Below, piece by piece: positions 6,435 to 12,394 of a DNA stretch of 12,394 bases (positions within the stretch are counted from its first letter, which is position 1; every line of letters starts with the position of its first letter). Location: contig RFKT01000106.1 of assembly GCA_003694225.1 (NCBI GenBank), forward strand, positions 1 through 12,394. Direction: 5' to 3'. The notes below the pieces were generated by a model. It searched no databases, was not told where the DNA came from, and saw only the letters and a program-made list of their open reading frames with translations. This DNA is from Candidatus Dadabacteria bacterium (GTDB lineage: Bacteria; Bdellovibrionota_C; UBA2361; J135). The position numbers and the translations under genes are program-made.

Positions 6435-8732
6435 TTAATATACAAATTTGCCTATTAGCTCCTTGAGCTTAGATGACATCTGAGAAAGCTCTTCAGCGGA
6501 GCCTTTAACGTCTTCAGCTCTACCCTTAGTCGAAACTACATCCTGCGAGATTTTTCCGATTCCTGCAGCAATATCTCTTGCCCCCTTTGCGGCTTCAGAG
6601 ACATTACGTGTTATCTCATTTGTGGTCGCAGTCTGTTCCTCCACAGAACTTGCTATAGCGTTTGCGATATCATTGATCCTATCAATAACTTCGCCGATTC
6701 CCTGTATGGCCTCTACAGCGGACGATGAATCGTTTTGGATAGCCTCAACCTTTTTGGCGATATCCTCTGTCGCTACTGCCGTTTCCCTAGCAAGCTCTTT
6801 TACTTCATTAGCTACAACAGCGAACCCCTTGCCAGCTTCGCCAGCTCTGGCGGCTTCTATAGTTGCGTTTAACGCAAGGAGATTGGTTTGCTCGGCTATT
6901 GAATTGATGACTTTAATAACCTTGCCTATCTCAGTTGTGCTCTCCCCTAAGTTGGTCACAACCCCATTTGTCTGGTGTGCCATCTCCACGGCTTCTTTTG
7001 TGATCCTCGCCGCATCAGAAGCGTTATTTGCTATCTCTCTTATGCTGGCTGACATCTCTTCTGCCGCGGTTACAACTGTTGTCATATTTGCGCTTACCTG
7101 CTCAGCAGCGCTTGAAACGCGTTGAGCTTCCTGTGACGAGGAATCAGCGCCTCCTAAGAGATCTTCTGAGATAACATTAAGCCCATTTGAGGCATCCGCC
7201 AGCTTATTTGCGCTTTCAGCGATCGACGCCATATCACCCCGTAAGTCTGAGAGAAGCTTATTAAGGACTGATGCCATCTGCCCGATCGTTCCTGTCTCTT
7301 CAATCTCAACCACATTTGTCAGGTTTCCTTGCGCGGCTTCTGACACAACCTTGCAGATCGTATCTACCTTTTCCTGCAATTCTTTAGCCTGTTTTCTTTC
7401 CTTTGCCATCTGCTCGGCCCGTTCTATCTCCATCCTCTTCTTTCCGGTAATCTTATACCAAGTGACCATAGGCCCAATAAACTCACCGTTCCTTCCGTAT
7501 ACAGCCGCCGCAGAGACTGAATAGTAATCATCTCCTATCTTTGTCTCCCCATTAAATGGTAGCTTTTCAGGATCTGTCATCTCCTCACGGCTTATTGCCG
7601 GCACCTCTCCAAAGAGGCAGTATACATCTTTTTCATGCGCATCATCCGGCCCGAAAGGCAGGTACTCCTTTAGGTGGCCTATCTCTCGCTTGGCGGATGG
7701 GTTGAGATACATTATCCTTAATTCTCTATCAGCAAGTATTGTGCAAAGGGGCGAATTGTCGACCATAGCGCTAACCTTGCTTACCTCATCCATTGTGTTT
7801 TGCATATTGTCTATGGCTTGGTCTAGCGCATGGGATATCTTTCCAAGCTCATCCTTTGCGGTGTGATTAACCCTAACACTTAGATCTCCGTGGGTTACTG
7901 CTTGAAGAGTATCTAAGATCTTCTTTACGGGGATAGATATTCCGTTGCAGATAAGCCATCCTAAAAAGATCCCCAAAAGGGCAACTACCACCCCTATAGT
8001 GATCTCAAAATTTACCATACTAGCAATATGGCTGTTAGAATGCCTTATATATTCAGAAACCGTGTCGTCTGCGACCTTATGAAACGCCGCTATCTTTGCC
8101 AGCAGATTCTCCATATAGTCAGCGTACATTACATCGTCCTGCGGAGTTTCAAGAAGTACGTCTATGGATTTTTTAAGCTCTTTAAGGGAGGACCTCTGTT
8201 CCTTTAACTTCTCAATTACTTGGGGATCATCGGCTATAGGTACCGTTATATATCCTCCCTTTCCATCGGGAGCTTTCCCAGTTTTAAGCAATCCATCTAT
8301 AGTGCCCTCCATTATGGAGATGATATTCTCATAATCTCCATCATAGCCCATAGTTGAGACCAAAAGCTCTTTTGCCATCCTCTGGTTTAGCATCCTCTGC
8401 CTTCCAGAGATATTAATCTCAACAATATCATCACTTCTTCGTTTCTCCATCGATATAACTGTATATGAGATGATGGCTGCAATTGCTATAACAAACATAA
8501 ATGGAATAAGGTAAATCTTTGTGCTTACCTTATAGTTTCCCAAAGCCCTTACGACCTTATAAAGAAGGTCGTCACTGCCCTTAGGCTCTCTCTTGCTTTT
8601 AGACCCTTTATATTCCGTATCGACCCGTATATGGGAAGAGGGGTTTGAAAACTCTTCCTCAGAGGTTATTATCTCGGTCTCTTTGTTAACAAAATCCTCT
8701 CCATTGCCGCCGATTAGTTGTTCTCTTTCCAT
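6435..8732 (-). CDS. Methyl-accepting chemotaxis protein with PilJ-type sensor and PAS domain
   Basis: From ATG at 8732 the receptor has 765 residues. A charged, probably cytoplasmic N-terminal segment of about 73 residues precedes the first membrane helix (74-95). The outer domain (96-241) contains [15 protein letters not shown], the hallmark of the PilJ/NIT-like MCP N-terminal domain. After the second membrane helix (242-262) come a HAMP linker, a PAS domain (about 320-430; [12 protein letters not shown] to [10 protein letters not shown], a type common in receptors), a second HAMP-like stretch (460-500) and the signalling hairpin, whose tip [19 protein letters not shown] contacts CheA and CheW. 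A longer frame from 8765 overlaps cheW by 14 bases, but the ribosome site supports 8732. No C-terminal CheR/CheB tether is seen. Being inside the operon, it is the likely dedicated receptor of this pathway. Its ligand is unknown; the PAS domain may add an intracellular signal. Confidence 0.95.
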   Translation of the reverse strand: MEREQLIGGNGEDFVNKETEIITSEEEFSNPSSHIRVDTEYKGSKSKREPKGSDDLLYKVVRALGNYKVSTKIYLIPFMFVIAIAAIISYTVISMEKRRSDDIVEINISGRQRMLNQRMAKELLVSTMGYDGDYENIISIMEGTIDGLLKTGKAPDGKGGYITVPIADDPQVIEKLKEQRSSLKELKKSIDVLLETPQDDVMYADYMENLLAKIAAFHKVADDTVSEYIRHSNSHIASMVNFEITIGVVVALLGIFLGWLICNGISIPVKKILDTLQAVTHGDLSVRVNHTAKDELGKISHALDQAIDNMQNTMDEVSKVSAMVDNSPLCTILADRELRIMYLNPSAKREIGHLKEYLPFGPDDAHEKDVYCLFGEVPAISREEMTDPEKLPFNGETKIGDDYYSVSAAAVYGRNGEFIGPMVTWYKITGKKRMEIERAEQMAKERKQAKELQEKVDTICKVVSEAAQGNLTNVVEIEETGTIGQMASVLNKLLSDLRGDMASIAESANKLADASNGLNVISEDLLGGADSSSQEAQRVSSAAEQVSANMTTVVTAAEEMSASIREIANNASDAARITKEAVEMAHQTNGVVTNLGESTTEIGKVIKVINSIAEQTNLLALNATIEAARAGEAGKGFAVVANEVKELARETAVATEDIAKKVEAIQNDSSSAVEAIQGIGEVIDRINDIANAIASSVEEQTATTNEITRNVSEAAKGARDIAAGIGKISQDVVSTKGRAEDVKGSAEELSQMSSKLKELIGKFVY

Positions 8733-8738
8733 AATTAA

Positions 8739-8747
8739 CCTCCCCTC
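8739..8747 (-). promoter_or_regulatory. Strong ribosome binding site that fixes the receptor start at 8732
   Basis: GAGGGGAGG on the minus strand ends six bases before the ATG at 8732-8730, an ideal Shine-Dalgarno position. The upstream ATG at 8765, inside the end of cheW, would place this sequence within the coding region. Confidence 0.8.
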
Positions 8748-8751
8748 AAAA

Positions 8752-9201
8752 CTATTTATCTTCACCAGAGCCCAAAAGCTTATCTACATCCAAGACCAGA
8801 AGCAGGGTGTCATCTAACTTAAAAATTCCATTTACATACTCTCTTAACTTCGGGGAAAGGGTCTCTGGGGGATCTTCATAAAGCTCGTCATCCACCTCAA
8901 CCACATCTCCCACCTGATCCACTACGAGGCTTATAGGCTCTCCCTCTGAATAGACAACCATATTCATCCTCTCTTCTTGGGAGAGTTTGCTCTCTTCAAG
9001 CCCCAAACAAACCCCTAAATCTATGGCGGTTATAATCTGCCCCCTTAAATTTATAAGGCCTAAGACGTGTTTCTCAGACAAAGGAGCAGGGGTAATGCTC
9101 TGATATTTAACGACCTCCCGTACCTTTAGCACATCCAGCCCAAAGAGGAGATCATCAACATAACACGTTGAAAACTGCCTGCTCATATCTCCTAACTCCA
9201 T
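8752..9201 (-). CDS. cheW: Chemotaxis coupling protein CheW
   Basis: CheW links receptor tips to CheA in the array. The 149-residue protein is one CheW/SH3-like domain of normal length: the opening strands ([22 protein letters not shown]), the conserved [18 protein letters not shown], and the second half [22 protein letters not shown] ending in [17 protein letters not shown]. The NLRGQ turn, which lies in the receptor- and CheA-binding region of the family, is intact. ATG at 9201 has GGAG eight bases upstream; Met6 at 9186 also follows AGGAG, but only two bases away, so 9201 is preferred. It follows cheA after 32 bases and precedes the receptor gene by 19. CheA itself carries two CheW-like modules, so three such domains are encoded in tandem here. 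Confidence 0.96.
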   Translation of the reverse strand: MELGDMSRQFSTCYVDDLLFGLDVLKVREVVKYQSITPAPLSEKHVLGLINLRGQIITAIDLGVCLGLEESKLSQEERMNMVVYSEGEPISLVVDQVGDVVEVDDELYEDPPETLSPKLREYVNGIFKLDDTLLLVLDVDKLLGSGEDK

Positions 9202-9233
9202 ATAAGAAACTCCACAACATTTAACATCGTGAT

Positions 9234-11609
9234 TTAACAGTGCGCCTGAGCATCAACTGCCGCCATGCCATCCTCTTTAGCCCATTCAGGGTAAACGCGC
9301 TGAAGCAGATCCGGCACATCGATAAAATCTGTAATCTTGCCGTTTAAAACAGCGGTCCCCTTTATACCGGGCTTTCCTCCGACGGCTTCCAACCTAAATG
9401 ACTCTTCGACGATATCTACAATCTCGCCCACTACTAAGCCAACAGCCCTGCCGTTTCCGCCGTGTACGATCACATTTACCGTATCGCCTGTTATCGCAGA
9501 GCCCTTGCCAAAGAATTCGGATAAATCAAGGAGGGGAAGTATTCCTCCCCTGTACTGAACCATCAGCCGATCTCCGAGCCTTTCAAGGGTGTTTGCCTCA
9601 AACTCTTCCAGCCTGTTTACTCCTGAAAGGGGAAATGCGAGCCTGTAATCGCCTCCCAACCTCACAATCACCGCCGATTCTGTCTGGGAATTTACCCACT
9701 CTGTGTCGCCCGCTGATCCTTCTACGCTCTTTTCGGTCGTGTCACCACTTACAGCGCGTACCTGCCTTCCCAAGCCAACCATATCCAAGATAAGAGCTAT
9801 CCTTCCATCTCCCATAATAGTTGCACCTGAATACACCGAGATATCCTTTAATTGATCTCCAAGAGGTTTTACAACTATCTCCTCAGTGTCGTACACCGCG
9901 TCTACAACAAGGCCAAAAAGCTTATCATCAGCCCTTACAACGGCTATATTCATGGCAAATTGATCATCTTCACCCTCTGTTAATGGCGCATTCAGCACCT
10001 CGGAAGTCCTCTTATGCGAAGTGGCTCCATCAAGTCTGAGGGAGTCATTAAGATACACCAGAGGAAGGAGGTTGCCCCTTAAACGGTAAAGATGGGTTCC
10101 CTTGATATCTTCAATATTTGAGCGGATATCCTCTTCATCAGCCCGGATAAGCTCTATCAAGCTTACCTGCGGAATTGCAAATCTTTGATCTTTTGCGGCA
10201 ACTATCAAGGCCGGAACGATTGCCAATGTCAAAGGAATCTTAATAAATAGAGTTGTTCCTTCACCACACACACTTTGTATAGATACGGAGCCTCCTATCT
10301 TCTCTATATTTGATCTCACTACATCCATCCCGACCCCCCTGCCTGAGATGTTTGTCACCTCTTTGGCCGTTGAGAAGCCAGGCATAAAGATAAGCCTTTG
10401 AAGCTCCTGATCTCCCATCGCGTCAAGCTCGCTTTCAGGGAGCAAACCTTGGCTCAATGCCTTAGCCTTTACCTTTTGGGGATCTATACCCGCTCCGTCG
10501 TCAGAGATCTCAATTATTACATATCCTCCTTCATGGAATGCCTTCAACTTTAGCACCCCCTCCTCGGGCTTTCCTCTTTTAGCCCTTTCTTCGGGAAGTT
10601 CTATCCCGTGATCCACCGAATTTCTTACAATATGGGTCAGAGGATCCTTAATGGCTTCAAGGATGGTTTTATCAAGCTCTGTCTCCTTACCCTCCATCTC
10701 AAGCCTTACCTCTTTTCCGCACGATTTGGCCACATCCCTGACTACCCTTGGAAACTTGTTCCATACATTTGAAATAGGCTGCATCCGGGTTTTCATCACC
10801 TGTTCTTGAAGCTCTGATGTAATAAGGTTGAGTTGCTGGGAGGTGTTTATAAATAGCGGATCGTGGTGGTCTCGGGTGTGCTGGAGGATCTGATTGCGGG
10901 TAAGGACGAGCTCTCCTACAAGATTCATAAGTGTATCAAGGAGATTTACATCAACCCGTATCGTAGCGCTTGCAACTGAGCCCTTAAGGGGCTGAGATTT
11001 AGACTCTCTATCTTTTTGTGAGCTTTTAATGTCCGTTCCTTCATCTGCCCCCTTTTCTTCGTCAGATACAGAGGGAGAGTTGATTGAATCTGACTGGTAT
11101 TCCATCTGTGCCAGTTTAAATAGCTCCTCAAGATCATCTTCCGATTGAGGGGGAGAGCTATCTTTTATCTTTTCCTTTTCTTCCTCTTGAGAATGTATTA
11201 AATCCGCTGCCTGAGAAGGCGTTTTATTTGCATTAAAAGACTTAAGCTTTTCTTTTAGATCATTAAATTCTTCCTCTCCTTCATCTCCTCCAGATTCAAT
11301 ATTGCTTAACATGACTCTTATAGCATCTATCAATTCCAACAGAGCGCTTATAATCTCAGGAGAGGCTATAATCTTTCCGGAACGCAAATTATCAAGTAGG
11401 CTTTCACCTGTATGAGCCAAAGACTCCAACTTAAAGAATTCAAGAAATCCGCACGTCCCCTTAATCGTGTGGATAGCCCTGAAGATACTGTTTAAGATCT
11501 CTTGGTTTTCCGGATCATTTTCGAGAGATACAAATTCCTGATCAAGGTTATCTAAGCTCTCAAATGCCTCAACCAAAAATTCGTGTACAATCTCGTCCTT
11601 TTCGCCCAT
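9234..11609 (-). CDS. cheA: Chemotaxis histidine kinase CheA with two C-terminal CheW-like domains
   Basis: CheA is the array kinase that phosphorylates CheY and CheB. The 791 residues read: P1/HPt (1-105) with phosphoacceptor His47 in FRAIHTIKGTCGF; a long acidic, low-complexity linker (106-212); the P3 dimerisation helices (215-280; MNLVGELVLTRNQ); and the P4 ATPase (285-460) with the N box HIVRNSVDHG (His326, Asn330), SDDGAGID and SGRGVGMDVV. The P5 CheW-like domain (about 461-620) is followed by a second CheW-like domain (about 643-775; VIVRLGGDYRLAFPLSGV, MVQYRGGILPLLDL). No folded P2 docking domain is evident; instead the linker has SEDDLEELFKLA (156-167), which resembles the CheY-binding N-terminal peptide of FliM. 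Kinase motifs are intact. The ATG at 11609 has no clear Shine-Dalgarno sequence. Confidence 0.97.
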   Translation of the reverse strand: MGEKDEIVHEFLVEAFESLDNLDQEFVSLENDPENQEILNSIFRAIHTIKGTCGFLEFFKLESLAHTGESLLDNLRSGKIIASPEIISALLELIDAIRVMLSNIESGGDEGEEEFNDLKEKLKSFNANKTPSQAADLIHSQEEEKEKIKDSSPPQSEDDLEELFKLAQMEYQSDSINSPSVSDEEKGADEGTDIKSSQKDRESKSQPLKGSVASATIRVDVNLLDTLMNLVGELVLTRNQILQHTRDHHDPLFINTSQQLNLITSELQEQVMKTRMQPISNVWNKFPRVVRDVAKSCGKEVRLEMEGKETELDKTILEAIKDPLTHIVRNSVDHGIELPEERAKRGKPEEGVLKLKAFHEGGYVIIEISDDGAGIDPQKVKAKALSQGLLPESELDAMGDQELQRLIFMPGFSTAKEVTNISGRGVGMDVVRSNIEKIGGSVSIQSVCGEGTTLFIKIPLTLAIVPALIVAAKDQRFAIPQVSLIELIRADEEDIRSNIEDIKGTHLYRLRGNLLPLVYLNDSLRLDGATSHKRTSEVLNAPLTEGEDDQFAMNIAVVRADDKLFGLVVDAVYDTEEIVVKPLGDQLKDISVYSGATIMGDGRIALILDMVGLGRQVRAVSGDTTEKSVEGSAGDTEWVNSQTESAVIVRLGGDYRLAFPLSGVNRLEEFEANTLERLGDRLMVQYRGGILPLLDLSEFFGKGSAITGDTVNVIVHGGNGRAVGLVVGEIVDIVEESFRLEAVGGKPGIKGTAVLNGKITDFIDVPDLLQRVYPEWAKEDGMAAVDAQAHC

Positions 11610-11730
11610 AACCCGGTTCTATGAAAAAATAAATATAGCTTCCCTCAATCTTTGATATCGGGAAAAAGTGCAGAAAGGTAAAGCCTTTCTTGTAAATTCT
11701 GACAAAGGATAACTATTTGATAAGACTGCA
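11610..11730 (-). other. Gap between the first HPt gene and cheA, with a short hairpin
   Basis: This 121-base gap is the longest inside the che block. On the minus strand AGAAAGG-CTTTA-CCTTTCT (11690-11672) is a perfect 7-base stem with a 5-base loop, followed after four bases by CTTTTTCCC. It could weakly terminate transcription or mark an mRNA processing point between the HPt gene and cheA. With few G-C pairs and an interrupted T-run it is a marginal terminator. No good promoter for cheA was found. Confidence 0.3.
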
Positions 11731-12117
11731 TTAGAGAAGCTTTTCCAACCTAGAAAAATGGCTTGAAAGGTCTAGGCTCTTTTCTTTGCCTGTCTCTTCT
11801 ACCGAACGCAAAAGATCTCTTGCAAGGTCAACATATTCCAAGAGAATATCTACGGTGCCTGAATCAATAGATCCCCTTTTTTCTTTAAGTTTTGAAAGAA
11901 GGCTTTCATTTTTGTGGCAGAGAAGCTCTATAGTCTGAAACCCAAGAAAGCCAGCGTTGCCTTTTATTGTATGGATATGCCTGAATAGATCCTCTAAGAG
12001 ATCTCTTTTGTCTGAAGACATCTCTAGGTTTATGAGGTCGGCCTCAATTTGGTCTAAAAACTCATAAGATTCAACAAGATAAATCTCAGTCTCAGGAGTT
12101 AGTTTAGATCCAGCCAT
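11731..12117 (-). CDS. Free-standing HPt protein resembling the CheA P1 domain
   Basis: The 128-residue protein is a single HPt domain. The phosphoacceptor is His49 in FRHIHTIKGNAGFLGF, nearly the same as FRAIHTIKGTCGFLEF of the adjacent CheA. The likeness runs along the whole domain: LVESYEFLDQIEADLINLE against LVEAFESLDNLDQEFVSLE, and NESLLSKL against GESLLDNL. No kinase or receiver is attached. It probably arose from a duplicated P1 domain and may be phosphorylated in trans by CheA P4 or exchange phosphate with CheY, serving as a sink, store or branch point; that role is inferred. The ATG at 12117 is the only usable start, because no ATG, GTG or TTG lies between it and an in-frame stop about 11 codons upstream. 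It has no ribosome site, so translation may be weak or leaderless. It is the first gene of the che block. Confidence 0.88.
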   Translation of the reverse strand: MAGSKLTPETEIYLVESYEFLDQIEADLINLEMSSDKRDLLEDLFRHIHTIKGNAGFLGFQTIELLCHKNESLLSKLKEKRGSIDSGTVDILLEYVDLARDLLRSVEETGKEKSLDLSSHFSRLEKLL

Positions 12118-12248
12118 AGCTATATAAGGAAACTTGGCAAATTTTACCCTCTATACCCCTCCTATCGGCAACTTTACTGTTGGAAATAAGGGAGAAAGCA
12201 TATTTTCTGAAATCAAGAGGACACCCACACCTTAACCGACACAACTCG

Positions 12249-12309
12249 TCACGCAAATCACGCAAATGGTACGGGGTTACTTAATCACGCAAATGGTACG
12301 GGGTTACTT
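12249..12309. repeat. Tandem 27-base direct repeats with an extra TCACGCAAAT unit
   Basis: Two perfect adjacent 27-base copies lie at 12256-12282 and 12283-12309. Each holds TCACGCAAAT followed by GGTACGGGGTTACTT. The TCACGCAAAT part occurs a third time at 12249-12258, overlapping the next by one base. There is no unique spacer between copies, so this is a tandem duplication rather than a CRISPR array. Confidence 0.85.
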
Positions 12310-12326
12310 TTCCCCTCTCTAAAGGC

Positions 12327-12343
12327 AAGGAAATTACTTCCTT
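12327..12343. repeat. Short hairpin between repeat copies
   Basis: AAGGAA (12327-12332) and TTCCTT (12338-12343) form a perfect 6-base stem with a 5-base loop, between the tandem repeats and a diverged copy of their core. Confidence 0.4.
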
Positions 12344-12348
12344 CAAAA

Positions 12349-12365
12349 AGGTACAGGGTAACTTT
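12349..12365. repeat. Diverged third copy of the GGTACGGGGTTACTT core
   Basis: AGGTACAGGGTAACTTT resembles the core of the tandem repeats, differing at two positions of GGTACGGGGTTACTT. It lies 40 bases beyond the second copy and lacks the TCACGCAAAT part, so the GGTAC...ACTT core appears to be the more widely spread unit. Confidence 0.5.
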
Positions 12366-12394
12366 CTCTTGCAAATACAGAAGGTTGCCTCCAC

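Larger units (their letters stand above)
12118..12394. other. Non-coding region upstream of the che block
   Basis: No reading frame in these 277 bases looks like a gene. The part next to the HPt gene has a weak promoter-like pair on the minus strand, TTGCCG (12171-12166) and TAAAAT (12146-12141), with a poor 19-base spacer. If used, the leader would be only about 17 bases long. The outer part carries short direct repeats and a hairpin, listed separately. Confidence 0.5.

Noticed and set aside
6622-7125. Plus-strand open frame of 167 codons
   Set aside because: It is antisense to the Ala/Ser-rich signalling domain of the receptor, whose regular codon use leaves the other strand open. The product is low-complexity and the minus-strand gene is certain.
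8733-8765. Longer start for the receptor at 8765
   Set aside because: It would overlap cheW and place a strong Shine-Dalgarno sequence inside the coding region; ATG at 8732 is correctly spaced from that sequence.
9398-9793. Plus-strand open frame of 131 codons
   Set aside because: It lies wholly inside the cheA C-terminal region on the opposite strand; the translation is rich in Pro, Arg and Cys and looks non-biological.
12249-12365. CRISPR array
   Set aside because: The copies are directly adjacent, with no unique spacers of equal length, and no cas genes are present.

Overview
The window carries a bacterial chemotaxis cluster from a moderately AT-rich genome. It has signal-peptide and two-membrane-segment sensor proteins but nothing that fixes the lineage. 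Domain choices (CheA with two C-terminal CheW-like modules, a PilJ-type chemoreceptor with an internal PAS domain, a CHASE8 hybrid kinase) are of the kind seen in Desulfobacterota, Nitrospirota, Planctomycetota and uncultivated Gram-negative phyla. A closer placement is not supported by sequence alone.

Right to left on the minus strand, the main block is HPt protein (12117-11731), cheA (11609-9234), cheW (9201-8752), chemoreceptor (8732-6435), cheY (6396-6031), cheB (6000-4930) and cheR (4913-4086). Gaps inside the block are short (16 to 38 bases), except for 121 bases between the HPt gene and cheA, so it reads as one operon. A small plus-strand gene of unknown function (3704-4075) ends 10 bases from the end of cheR. 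Divergent from it, on the minus strand, lie a second HPt gene (3637-3335) and, after a 230-base gap rich in repeats and dyads, a 791-residue hybrid sensor kinase (3104-729). At the left edge is the N-terminal part of an unrecognised exported protein (573 to beyond base 1). The right edge (12118-12394) has no gene but holds short direct repeats.

Inferred working: the receptor, CheW and CheA form the signalling array; CheA phosphorylates CheY and CheB; CheR and CheB set receptor methylation. No CheZ, CheC, CheX or CheD is seen in the window. The first HPt protein closely resembles the P1 domain of the neighbouring CheA and may act as an extra phosphate acceptor. The hybrid kinase ends in a receiver domain and lacks its own HPt, so the second HPt protein is its natural partner. 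No DNA-binding or enzymatic output regulator is present, which leaves open whether that relay feeds into CheY or CheB.

The points most worth a second look are the CheY-docking-like peptide in the CheA linker (which lacks a clear P2 domain), the free P1-like HPt protein, the unknown gene set against the direction of its chemotaxis neighbours, the complex leader of the hybrid kinase, and the repeats at the right edge.
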